Of a stretch of DNA of 64,000 nucleotides, positions 55,895 to 64,000 are shown one piece after another. Every line of letters begins with the position of its first letter. The stretch's first letter is position 1. Origin of the DNA: Chloroflexota bacterium (lineage in GTDB: Bacteria > Chloroflexota > Limnocylindria > Limnocylindrales > CSP1-4); contig JACPOR010000008.1 in NCBI GenBank assembly GCA_016191425.1, positions 122,288 through 186,287 on the forward strand, given 5' to 3'. Both the position numbers and the translations under genes were made by a program. The notes under the pieces were generated by a model. That model did no database searches. It was not told where the DNA came from and was given only the letters and a program-made list of their open reading frames with translations.

Positions 55895-56853
55895 GCGGCC
55901 GGGATCTCGGTCGCGTCACCGGTCGCCGGCGCCAGGCGCCCCTCATCGTCGGGTACGTGCCCGACCAGTTCGATAAAGACCTGCTCGAGTGTCGGGTCGA
56001 CAACCTCGAAATGCCGGACGGGCAGGCCCCGGGCCATGGCAGCAGCGAGCACTGCCTCCGGCTCCGTCCCGGGCGCCAGGTCCAACTCGACGCGATCCAT
56101 ACCGGGTCGCAGGATCCGAACGCCCGGCAGATCGTCGACCCATCCGAGCGGATGACCGGCCTCCGCGGCAAGGATCACGCTCCGCCGGCCTGTGGATCGC
56201 TTGACCTCGAGGATCGGACCGCTGATGACCGTCCGGCCGGCATCGATGATCGCGATCGATTCGCACATGGCCTCGACGGTCTCCATCTGATGCGTCGAGA
56301 GGACGATTGTCTTGCCTCGCGCCCGGAGTTCGAGGATCGCCTGCCTGAGGAGCACGACGTTGACGGGGTCGAGACCGGTGAACGGTTCGTCGAGCAGGAG
56401 GATCTCGGGATCGTGCATCACCGCGGCCAGGAACTGGACCTTCTGCTGGTTGCCCTTGGACAGCTCTCCAGTGCGCCGGGTGGCGAAGTCGGGTACGCGG
56501 AGCCGGGTCAACCACTCGTTCGCCGTCCGGGCCGCCTGTTCGGCCGGCATACCGTGGAGGCGGGCAAAGAAGACCAGCTGGTCCTGGACCGTCATCTTCG
56601 GATAGAGGCCGCGCTCCTCCGGGAGATAGCCCCAGGTGGCCCGCGCCAGGCGTCGGTGATCCGTGCCGCCCCAGGTGATGATCCCAGAGTCGGCTCGGAG
56701 CACGCCGAGGGCGATTCGCATCGTCGTGGTCTTGCCGGCGCCGTTGGCACCCAGGAACCCGTAGATATGGCCGGCGGGGATTTCCAGCGAGAGGCCGTCG
56801 AGCGCCTTGATCCGGCCGAAGCGCTTGGAGAGGCCGTCGAAGACGAGTGACAT
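55891..56853 (-). CDS. ABC exporter ATPase (NatA-like)
   Basis: 320 residues: Walker A FLGANGAGKTTTMRIALGVL, signature GELSKGNQQKVQFLAAV, Walker B ILLLDEPFTGLDPVN and H-loop LSTHQMETVE. The C-terminal extension (about 220-320) is as in NatA-type proteins. TATCCT lies eight bases before the ATG, again a short or absent leader. Coupled to the NatB-like permease. Confidence 0.9.
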   Translation of the reverse strand: MSLVFDGLSKRFGRIKALDGLSLEIPAGHIYGFLGANGAGKTTTMRIALGVLRADSGIITWGGTDHRRLARATWGYLPEERGLYPKMTVQDQLVFFARLHGMPAEQAARTANEWLTRLRVPDFATRRTGELSKGNQQKVQFLAAVMHDPEILLLDEPFTGLDPVNVVLLRQAILELRARGKTIVLSTHQMETVEAMCESIAIIDAGRTVISGPILEVKRSTGRRSVILAAEAGHPLGWVDDLPGVRILRPGMDRVELDLAPGTEPEAVLAAAMARGLPVRHFEVVDPTLEQVFIELVGHVPDDEGRLAPATGDATEIPAA

Positions 56854-56908
56854 CGCGGCCGAGGATATCCCGGCGGCGGCGCGGCGTCCCGTGGCTCGAT
56901 GGTCCGGG

Positions 56909-59455
56909 TCAGGCCACCCAGGCGGTCCGACCGCGGGCGCGGATCAGCTCGGCGACGATCGCGGGCAGGAACGCTATCACACCCACCAGGAGCCACTCCT
57001 CGAGACCCAGTGGCGACGCGCGGAACGCCTCCCTGACGCCCGGAATGTAGGGAATGGCGACCTGGATCGCGATCACGGCAATCCCCCCCGCCAGCAGGAC
57101 GCGGTTTGCCCCGATGCGGTGCACGGGAATCCTGAGGCTCCGGTTGGCGTAGGCCCGAACGACCTGGCCACAGACGAGCGCCGTGTAGGCCAGCCATCGA
57201 TCGTGTTCGGGCTGCCCTGGATGAAGCTGCATGAGCCAGAGCGCCGCGATCGCCGAGAACGAGCCGGCAACGGCGACGCGGCCGAGCAGTCCGGCCGACA
57301 GCAGCGGGGCGCCGACCTTGCGGGGCGGCCGTTCCATGATATTCGGCTCGCCCGATTCGCGTTCAAAGGCGATGGAAGTGGAGGAATCGATGAACAGCTC
57401 CATCCACAGGATCTGGACCGGCAGCAACGGCTGTCCATAGCCCGCGATCGTGGCAATGAGGATGAACCCGAGGAACGCCAGATGCGTGCTTACAAGGAAG
57501 ACGAGGCCCTTCTGGATGTTGTCCACCAGCCGGCGGCCCTCACGAAGGCCGTACAGCAACGTCACGAATGAATCGTCGCCGAGCACGAGGTCCGCAGCCT
57601 CGCGCGCGACCGCGGACCCGCTGCCCATGGCGACGGCGACATCGGCGTTGTGCAGGGCAGGCGCATCGTTCACGCCGTCGCCGGTCACCGCGACGAGGCG
57701 ACCGGCAATCCGGGCGACTCGGACGATTCGCTCCTTCTGCTCGGGCGTCGAGCGGGCCACGATGTGGATCGAGGGCAGCTCGGTGGTCAGGCGGGCGTCG
57801 TCCCACGTGGCGAGTTCGGCCCCGGTGACGATTCGCTCCCCTCCGATACCGGCGGCTCGAGCGATCGCGGCTGCCGTGGCGGGATGGTCCCCCGTGACCA
57901 CGATCGTCTGGATTCCGGCGTGCTGGGCCTCCTGGAGAGCGTCCCCGATTCCCGCCCGGAGTGGATCGGCAAAGCCGATCAAAGCCACCATTCGCCAGGG
58001 TTCCCCTTCCGCCGCTCGTGCGACGCCGACGAGTCGCTCGCCCGCGGCAGCGCCGGACTCGACCGCCGCGGTCCAGGCGGCCAGAGTTGCCGGGTCGGCC
58101 TCGCCGTCCATGGCGATGACCGCTTCGGGCGCGCCGCTGGCCAGCTGTTCGATCGATACGCCTCGCCGGGCCACCGTCACGGAGACCGGACGGGCACTCG
58201 TGGGCGGCTCCGCCGAGATGAACTCAGCGTCATCAAGGGCATGATCGATACCCACGGCCTCGAGGGCGCGCTCGAGGGACCGGGTGAATGATCCTGGCGG
58301 CATCCCGTCGCTGCGCGCCCAGGCGTCCGCCTCGGCCCGCAACCCAGCGACGAGGATGTCGACGCGAGCCGCCTCGTCGTCCACTGGACCGGCCGCGGTT
58401 CGAATCGAGACCACGTCGAGACGATTCTCGGTGAGGGTCCCGGTCTTGTCGGTGACGATCAGGTCGATGGCCCCGAGGACCTCCTCGGCGTTCAGGCGGC
58501 GAACGAGCACGCCGCGCTTCAGGAGCCGGTACGACCCGAGGCCGAGGATCACCGCGAGGAGCACCGGCGGCTCCTCGGGAATCGCCGCGATCGCGGCCGA
58601 AATGCCCGCCAGCACGTTCTGGCCGAGCGACTGCCCACGGAGGAAGCCAAGCCCGGAGACAATGGCGATGAGCGCGATCGCGACGACGAGCAGGATCCGG
58701 ACGAGGCGATCGAGCTCGTGCTGGAGCGGCGATCGGCGTGTCATCCTGCCCGTCAGGTGCCCCGCGATGCGACCCACCTCCGTGGCCGTGCCGATGGCGA
58801 CGACGATGCCCTCTCCACGACCGCCGACGACGCTCGTCCCGGCATACGCGATCGCCCGCCGATCAGCGAGCACGGCATCCGGCGGGTCCGGCTCGACGCG
58901 CGCCGGTTCAGGGACCGATTCCCCGGTCAGGACGCTGCGGTCGATTTGCATCCGATCTGCGCGGCTCACCCTGAGGTCCGCCGGTACGACGTCACCCACG
59001 TTCAGGAGCACGACATCGCCGGGCACGAGGCTCGCCGCGGCCACCTCGCTCGCGGTGCCATCACGTCGGACCCGGGCGACCGGCGCGGTCGCGTCGCGAA
59101 GCGCATCCAGGGCTCGTTCGCCGCGGTACTCCGTGACGACATCAGCACCCACGATCGGCAGCAGGCCGATCAGGATGAGGATCCCGTCCCGGACCTCGTT
59201 GAGCAGGATCGCGCCGATCCCGGCCACGGCCAGCAGCAGGACGAAGGGCTCAGTGGCCGAATCGACAACCATGCGCAGGACCGATGTCTGCTCGTGGGAC
59301 TCGAGCTCGTTGGGTCCAGCCGCGGCAGCCCTGGCGGGCAGTTCGGCCGCCGACAGCCCCCGCGAAGGATCGACGCCCAGGGCCGCGGCGACAGCGTCGA
59401 TGCCCTGCCCGTGCGCCGTCGCGCTCGGGGAGCGGGCAGGTGCGTCAGCGGTCAT
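56909..59455 (-). CDS. P-type cation-transporting ATPase
   Basis: 848 residues with the PMCA/SERCA-like architecture. Actuator TGES lies at 177-180, phosphorylation site D336 in VTDKTGTLT and the hinge region VTGDGVNDAPAL, with about ten helices. The helix-4 ion site reads IPEEPP (292-297) instead of the usual PEGLP or PEELP, so ion specificity (Ca, Mg, Mn or other) is unclear. The ATG at 59455 matches an N-terminal cytoplasmic tail; a longer frame exists upstream but looks non-coding. Confidence 0.88.
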   Translation of the reverse strand: MTADAPARSPSATAHGQGIDAVAAALGVDPSRGLSAAELPARAAAAGPNELESHEQTSVLRMVVDSATEPFVLLLAVAGIGAILLNEVRDGILILIGLLPIVGADVVTEYRGERALDALRDATAPVARVRRDGTASEVAAASLVPGDVVLLNVGDVVPADLRVSRADRMQIDRSVLTGESVPEPARVEPDPPDAVLADRRAIAYAGTSVVGGRGEGIVVAIGTATEVGRIAGHLTGRMTRRSPLQHELDRLVRILLVVAIALIAIVSGLGFLRGQSLGQNVLAGISAAIAAIPEEPPVLLAVILGLGSYRLLKRGVLVRRLNAEEVLGAIDLIVTDKTGTLTENRLDVVSIRTAAGPVDDEAARVDILVAGLRAEADAWARSDGMPPGSFTRSLERALEAVGIDHALDDAEFISAEPPTSARPVSVTVARRGVSIEQLASGAPEAVIAMDGEADPATLAAWTAAVESGAAAGERLVGVARAAEGEPWRMVALIGFADPLRAGIGDALQEAQHAGIQTIVVTGDHPATAAAIARAAGIGGERIVTGAELATWDDARLTTELPSIHIVARSTPEQKERIVRVARIAGRLVAVTGDGVNDAPALHNADVAVAMGSGSAVAREAADLVLGDDSFVTLLYGLREGRRLVDNIQKGLVFLVSTHLAFLGFILIATIAGYGQPLLPVQILWMELFIDSSTSIAFERESGEPNIMERPPRKVGAPLLSAGLLGRVAVAGSFSAIAALWLMQLHPGQPEHDRWLAYTALVCGQVVRAYANRSLRIPVHRIGANRVLLAGGIAVIAIQVAIPYIPGVREAFRASPLGLEEWLLVGVIAFLPAIVAELIRARGRTAWVA

Positions 59456-59565
59456 GTCGGAATCATGGCGCACGGGACGTTTGTCCGTTCGGGGCGGGCG
59501 AACGCATCGGGCGGGCCCTGCGGCACTCCGGGCGCGGTCCGGTGGGCTGGTGCACAATCCCGGCC

Positions 59566-59943
59566 ATGCAGAACTCGCCGTCCGGAGATCGCGCGCTCCC
59601 GGTGCGGATCCATGCGGACCGCTCAGCCGGCACCCTCGAGATCGGCTGGGCCGACGATCATCGGTCCACATACGGGGCCGTCGGGCTCCGCTGGCTCTGC
59701 CCGTGCGCCTACTGTCGTGGTGAAGCCGGGATGCCAGGCTGGCTGGACACGGCGCCGACCCTCACCGCGGAGCAGACGCGCCTCGTGGATGTTCACCTGA
59801 TCGGATCGTATGCGATCGCGCCGCAATGGGCCGATGGCCATCACACCGGCTACTACCCGTTTGTGCTGCTGCGGGACCGATGCCCCTGCGACAGCTGCGT
59901 GGCGGAACGAGCCGGGGCCACCGGTTCAACGACGGGCGTCTGA
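59566..59943 (+). CDS. DUF971 domain protein
   Basis: 125 residues. Zn-binding-type cysteines and the motifs GTLEIGWADDHRSTYG, LRWLCPCAYCRGE and GSYAIAPQWADGHHTGYYPF match DUF971, the N-terminal domain of gamma-butyrobetaine hydroxylase-like proteins that also occurs alone. Stand-alone copies have been linked to iron-sulfur metabolism, but no function can be claimed here. CACAAT precedes the ATG by seven bases. Confidence 0.82.
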   Translation: MQNSPSGDRALPVRIHADRSAGTLEIGWADDHRSTYGAVGLRWLCPCAYCRGEAGMPGWLDTAPTLTAEQTRLVDVHLIGSYAIAPQWADGHHTGYYPFVLLRDRCPCDSCVAERAGATGSTTGV

Positions 59944-59964
59944 TCGGGAATCGGTCCCTTCGCC

Positions 59965-59992
59965 TTGCCCGATACCATGTCCCTGCTATTCT
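59965..59992 (+). promoter_or_regulatory. Possible ppk promoter
   Basis: TTGCCC (59965-59970) and TATTCT (59987-59992) are 16 bases apart, 65 bases before the ppk ATG. Partial consensus only. Confidence 0.35.
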
Positions 59993-60056
59993 CCGGCGCT
60001 CCGCGCGCCACGGGCGTGCCTGCAGACCGCGACAGCTTCAGCAACGGTGGCCCTGT

Positions 60057-62258
60057 ATGACGGCGATGAATGCCGCCAAATCGAACAGCCCGGGACGGCC
60101 GGCCTCCGCACGCCACGCCAAGCCGCTGCGCGCTCGACGAGCCCCGCACCTTGACCGGGAGCTGGCCTGGCTGGAATTCAATGCCCGGGTCCTCCACGAG
60201 GCACGCGATCCCCGGAACCGGCTGCTGGATCGTGTCCGGTTCCTGTCGATCTTCGCCAGCAACCTCGATGAGTTCTTTCAGGTCCGGGTATCCGGCCTGC
60301 GAGAGCAGGTCCGGGCCGGCCTGACGACGATGCCCGCCGATGGCGAGAGCCCGGCGGCGCAGTTGCGGGCGGTGCGGGCCCGGGTCCTTGAACTCGTCGC
60401 CGAGCACTCGACCGCCTTCCGTGGCCTGCGCAGGGAACTCGCGCGGGCGGGCGTCGAAGTCCTCCCCTACCGGGATGTGCCGGACGACCATGCCGCCCTT
60501 CGGGAGCGATTCATCCGGGAGATCCACCCGGTCCTGACTCCGCTCGCGGTGGATCCGGGCCATCGATTCCCGTACATCTCCACCCTCACCCTCTCGATCG
60601 CCGTGGGCCTGAGAGATCCCGAGACCGGCGTCCGGCGCTTCGCCCGGGTCAAGGTACCGCCGAGCCTGCCCCGCTTCCTTGAGCTTGATCGCCGCCCGGA
60701 CCAGCGCCTCGGCGAACATCGATTCGTGCTCCTCGACCAGGTGATCGAGGCCAACCTCGACCTGTTGTTCGCGGGCATGGAAGTCGAGGAGCACCACCTG
60801 TTCCGGGTGACACGCAACGCGGACCTGGCGCTCGAGGAGGATGAGGCGGACGACCTCCTGCTGGCCATCGAGGAGGAGCTCCGGCGGCGCCGTTTCGGGG
60901 AGGCGGTACGCCTCGAGATCGAACGTTCGATGCCCGACTCGCTGCGGTCCGTCCTGCTGGCCGGCATCGGCGTGACGGAGGATCAGGTCTACACGGTCAG
61001 CGGGATGCTCGACCTGACCGGACTCGGAATCCTGGCCGACCTCAATCGGCCGGACCTGCGGGCCGAGCCCACTTCCTCGGCGACACCGGCCGAACTCCAG
61101 CCGGGCGTCGACGAGGAGGCGCCGGACTTCTTCTCCGTCATTCGAGCCGAGGACGTGCTCCTGCACCACCCCTACGAGAGCTTCACCACGACGGTCGAGC
61201 AGTTCGTGGCCCAGGCCGCAGAGGACGCCGACGTCCTGGCGATCAAGCTGACGCTCTACCGCACCTCGGGCGACTCGCCGATCATCGGGCATCTGATCCA
61301 GGCCGCCGAGCGCGGCAAGCAGGTCGTGGTCCTCGTCGAAATCAAGGCGCGGTTCGACGAGCGGGCCAACATCGCCTGGGCCCGGAAGCTGGAGCAGGCC
61401 GGCGCGCATGTCGTCTATGGACTGGTGGGCCTCAAGACCCACTGCAAGACGCTCCTCGTCATTCGTCGGGAGGGGCCGGTGCTGCGACGCTACGTCCACG
61501 TGGGGACCGGCAACTACAACTCGAAGACAGCCCGGCTGTACACCGACCTCGGGATCCTGACGGCGCGTTCCGACATCGGCCAGGACGTCACCGATCTCTT
61601 CAACATGCTGACCGGTCTCTCTCGCCAGCAGGCATTCCGGCGCCTCATCGTCGCCCCGATCGCGCTTCGAAGTCGGTTCCTTGCCCTCGTCCAGCGTGAG
61701 ATCGATCACGCCGCGGCAGGCCGGCAGGCGAGGATCATCCTGAAGATGAACGCCCTCGTCGACCCGGAATGCATGGGTGCCCTGTACCGGGCGTCGGCGG
61801 CCGGCGTGGAGGTCGACCTCGTGATCCGGGCGGCCTGCACGCTCGTACCCGGCGTGCCCGACGTTTCCGAGCACATCCGGGTTCGGTCGATCATCGGCGA
61901 GCTCCTCGAACATTCACGCATCTGGCGATTCGAGAATGGCGGCGAGCCCGAGTGGTACATCGGCTCCGGGGACCTCATGGAGCGGAACCTCGACCGGCGG
62001 ATCGAGGCATTCGTGCCGATCCTGTCGAGCGGTCCCCAGGCAGAGGTCGACTTCATCCTCGACACGATGCTGGCCGACGACCGGCGCGCCTGGACGATGC
62101 GATCGGATGGGTCGTGGGTCCGCGTCGACGAGGGCGGCGCTCCCACCAGCATCGACACCCACCAGGTGCTTCGCGACCACGTGGCGAAGCGTGCGGCCCG
62201 CGGACCTTTCGGCCATCAGGCGACCCTGGATCACGGTTCCCTGGAACCATGGGCCTGA
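60057..62258 (+). CDS. ppk1: Polyphosphate kinase
   Basis: Reversible synthesis of polyphosphate from ATP at the membrane or cytoplasm. 733 residues: N-terminal domain RELAWLEFNARVLHEA, FLSIFASNLDEFFQVRV, LLHHPYESFTTTVEQF, phospho-acceptor H462 in VGLKTHCKTLLVIRRE and YVHVGTGNYNSKTARLYTD, with the PLD-like C-terminal domain. The N-terminal 25 residues are basic and variable. It overlaps the CYTH-CHAD gene by ten bases. Confidence 0.93.
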   Translation: MTAMNAAKSNSPGRPASARHAKPLRARRAPHLDRELAWLEFNARVLHEARDPRNRLLDRVRFLSIFASNLDEFFQVRVSGLREQVRAGLTTMPADGESPAAQLRAVRARVLELVAEHSTAFRGLRRELARAGVEVLPYRDVPDDHAALRERFIREIHPVLTPLAVDPGHRFPYISTLTLSIAVGLRDPETGVRRFARVKVPPSLPRFLELDRRPDQRLGEHRFVLLDQVIEANLDLLFAGMEVEEHHLFRVTRNADLALEEDEADDLLLAIEEELRRRRFGEAVRLEIERSMPDSLRSVLLAGIGVTEDQVYTVSGMLDLTGLGILADLNRPDLRAEPTSSATPAELQPGVDEEAPDFFSVIRAEDVLLHHPYESFTTTVEQFVAQAAEDADVLAIKLTLYRTSGDSPIIGHLIQAAERGKQVVVLVEIKARFDERANIAWARKLEQAGAHVVYGLVGLKTHCKTLLVIRREGPVLRRYVHVGTGNYNSKTARLYTDLGILTARSDIGQDVTDLFNMLTGLSRQQAFRRLIVAPIALRSRFLALVQREIDHAAAGRQARIILKMNALVDPECMGALYRASAAGVEVDLVIRAACTLVPGVPDVSEHIRVRSIIGELLEHSRIWRFENGGEPEWYIGSGDLMERNLDRRIEAFVPILSSGPQAEVDFILDTMLADDRRAWTMRSDGSWVRVDEGGAPTSIDTHQVLRDHVAKRAARGPFGHQATLDHGSLEPWA

Positions 62259-63847
62259 CCGACGGCCCGTCGCCCGTCGAAGTCGAGATCAAGTTCGACG
62301 TCCTGGATCGACGGGCGGCGCGCTCGGACCTCCTCGGGGATGATCTCGGCGGCCTTGCGCCGGCCGGGCCGGCCCTGCGCGTCCGACTCGTCGACCGGTA
62401 CCTCGACACGCAAGGTGAGCGACTGAGGCGGAGCGGCTGGGCGGCCCGGATCCGGACCGTTGGCGCTGCCTCGCGGATCCAGCTCAAGCAGCTCGGCGCG
62501 ACGGACAAGGATGGCGTTGCCCGCCGGCGGGAACTCGATGGACCGGCCGTGCCGGGAGATCCGGTCGAGGACTGGCCTAGGTCGTTCGCCCGCCGCCGCC
62601 TCATCCAGCTTGCCCACGGCGAACCGGTGGCCGAGATCCTGACCCTGCGGCAGGATCGATTGGTCCGTCGATTCGGCGACGGACCGGGCGCGCTCGAGAT
62701 GAGCCTCGATCGGGTGGAGGTCCTCGTCGGCGACGAGGCGGTCGGACGGCGCCTCATCCTCGAACTCGAGCAACAGGACGCGTCGGACGAGACATTCGCC
62801 CACGTGGCCGCCTTCCTGCGCGCCCGGCCCTACCTGTCGATCGTCACAACCACGAAGCTCGCCTGGGCGGCCGATCTTGGCGCGCGTGGGAGGTCGGAGG
62901 ACGGGCTGCCGCTGCTGACGGGCCCTGACCTGATCTTTCGGGCGGATGACTCCACAGCCGAAGCCGGCCGCAGGATTCTCCGCAACCAGATCCGGCGCCT
63001 CCTCGACCGCGAGCGGGCTGTCCGGGAACAGCCGGCCGCCGAGGAGATCCGTCGGCTGCGCGTTGCGACCCGCCGCGTCCGGGCCACCTGGCGCACGTTC
63101 GGACCGTCGTACACGGGCACTCGACCGGAGCAGATACGGCGGGGGCTCAGAAGGTTCTGGCGGCTCCTGACGAACGTTCGGGACCTTGATGTGCTCCTCG
63201 CCCGGCTCGATGCCTACGCCGAAGTCCCGGGGACGGATCGGCACGACCTGCTCCAGAACCTCCTGGCGACGGTGGTCGAGCGGCGAACTCGGGCCCTGAC
63301 CGCGCTCATTGACGAGCTGCCGAGCAGCCGGCACGTGCGCTGGATCGAGGCGTTCGTCGACTTCGTCGAGAGCCCCGGCCGGGGCGTCGTCCCGGTCGAG
63401 CCCCCGGCGGCGCGACGCCTCCAGGACGAAGTCGGCGGCTGGATCTGGTCCGGGTACGAACGCCTGCTCGCATGGGAGCCGCTGCTGCCGCTCGCCGACG
63501 TCGACGCCCTGCATCAGCTCCGGATCGAAGCCAAGCGGCTGCGAGATCTGATCCTCGTCGTCACACCCATCGTGGGCGTGCCGACGGGCACCGCGACGGC
63601 CGGCCTTGTCGGCCTCCAGGATGCCATCGGTGCCATGAACGATGCGGCCGTCACCGCATCGGTGGTCCGCGCCTACCTCGCCGAGCGGACGATGCTGACT
63701 CCGGACGAGACACGCGCTGCGGAACGCTTTGCGCTGGCGCAGGAGCGCCAGGTTGCGATCGCCCGACGACGTGTTCCGGCAGCCTGGCGCCGGGTCACCG
63801 GACCCGCCGGGCGGCGCCGCATCGCGCAGGTGATCGGCACCATCTGA
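62249..63847 (+). CDS. CYTH-CHAD domain protein (polyphosphate-associated)
   Basis: 532 residues. The N-terminal CYTH/triphosphate-tunnel domain (about 8-205) has the hallmark VEVEIKFDV (ExExK) and basic tunnel residues (ARIRT, IQLKQLG). The C-terminal CHAD helical domain (about 235-525) shows EIRRLRVATRRVRATWRTF and ALHQLRIEAKRLRDLI with its conserved His and Arg/Lys. CHAD domains bind polyphosphate and CYTH enzymes hydrolyse triphosphates, so the overlap with ppk1 suggests a polyphosphate-turnover role. Confidence 0.9.
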   Translation: MGLTDGPSPVEVEIKFDVLDRRAARSDLLGDDLGGLAPAGPALRVRLVDRYLDTQGERLRRSGWAARIRTVGAASRIQLKQLGATDKDGVARRRELDGPAVPGDPVEDWPRSFARRRLIQLAHGEPVAEILTLRQDRLVRRFGDGPGALEMSLDRVEVLVGDEAVGRRLILELEQQDASDETFAHVAAFLRARPYLSIVTTTKLAWAADLGARGRSEDGLPLLTGPDLIFRADDSTAEAGRRILRNQIRRLLDRERAVREQPAAEEIRRLRVATRRVRATWRTFGPSYTGTRPEQIRRGLRRFWRLLTNVRDLDVLLARLDAYAEVPGTDRHDLLQNLLATVVERRTRALTALIDELPSSRHVRWIEAFVDFVESPGRGVVPVEPPAARRLQDEVGGWIWSGYERLLAWEPLLPLADVDALHQLRIEAKRLRDLILVVTPIVGVPTGTATAGLVGLQDAIGAMNDAAVTASVVRAYLAERTMLTPDETRAAERFALAQERQVAIARRRVPAAWRRVTGPAGRRRIAQVIGTI

Positions 63848-64000
63848 CCCCGCCTGAGGTTGGCGAGGGCACGTACGCCGGGGCGCGGCGCTTACCCGGC
63901 CCACGGCGTGAGGCGCGGCGTGGGACGCGGAGTGCGCGCGGGCGTGGGCGCGGAGCGGCGCGGGCGCGGGGGTGGGCGCGGGCGCGGGGGCGGGCGCGGG
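63848..64000. repeat. Extremely GC-rich low-complexity end of window
   Basis: After the CHAD stop the sequence degenerates into GGGCGCGGG-type runs that continue off the window. On the minus strand one frame gives a Pro/Arg-rich stretch ending TPRLTPWAG with a TAA at 63892-63894. This could be the C-terminal tail of a gene entering from the right, but composition alone could produce it. Confidence 0.4.

Noticed and set aside
61769-62248. Upstream extension of the CYTH-CHAD reading frame through ppk1
   Set aside because: The extension is an Arg-rich shadow of ppk1. The protein homology starts at the ATG at 62249.

Overview
The window is 64 kb of very GC-rich, densely packed bacterial chromosome with many GTG starts and ATGA/GTGA stop-start overlaps. 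It carries three adjacent coenzyme F420 biosynthesis genes (cofD, cofC, cofE), three luciferase-like F420-dependent oxidoreductases and a PPOX-type F420 enzyme. It also carries Actinobacteria-like sugar ABC transporters and lipoproteins. F420 use plus this gene mix fits a Chloroflexota lineage (Limnocylindria-like) best, with an actinobacterium as the alternative. There is no rRNA or marker gene here to settle it. I saw no tRNA, rRNA or CRISPR array.

Layout. 0.2-1.7 kb: nicotinamidase and a 5'-3' exonuclease-like nuclease. 1.8-5.4 kb: a secreted BNR-repeat protein, an IS630 relic with a decayed ORF, an inositol-monophosphatase-family gene and a zinc-ribbon membrane protein. 5.4-7.1 kb: an LLM oxidoreductase and MTA phosphorylase. 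7.3-13.5 kb: a tightly overlapping F420 cluster (tiny ORF, DUF1684, GNAT, PPOX, LLM, cofD, cofC, cofE, then LLM). 13.5-17.3 kb: trxB behind a CsoR/CstR-like palindrome, an ABC exporter and an OsmC protein. 17.3-22.6 kb: the arginine operon argC-J-B-R-G behind paired ARG boxes; argH lies apart at 26.4-27.8 kb in a deoR-galT-argH operon. 22.6-23.8 kb: a small XRE regulator flanked by three tandem-repeat arrays. 23.8-26.4 kb: a zinc metallopeptidase, adenosine deaminase and a truncated LuxR/AAA relic.

26-41 kb is a galactoside utilisation locus. A divergent DeoR regulator and galT face a sugar ABC importer (binding lipoprotein plus two permeases), a GH2 beta-galactosidase and a GH36 alpha-galactosidase. 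A galactokinase and an MFS permease converge on it. No importer ATPase and no galE are present, and the galactokinase lacks the 18-residue loop that holds its catalytic aspartate. 41-48 kb: two EamA transporters, an ABC-2 exporter pair and a split aldehyde dehydrogenase pair. 48-54.6 kb: YhhN lysoplasmalogenase, an S9 peptidase, a Hint-domain lipoprotein, a repeat-filled noncoding stretch, deoC and a DNA-ligase-like pseudoenzyme. 54.5-64 kb: a NatA/NatB-type ABC pair, a P-type ATPase, a DUF971 protein, polyphosphate kinase and an overlapping CYTH-CHAD protein.

Two themes recur. Short tandem repeats are common, several of them in frame near protein N-termini. A -10-like hexamer often lies exactly six to seven bases before the start codon, which suggests leaderless transcripts. 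Calls rest on reading motifs and context by eye; no database search was run.
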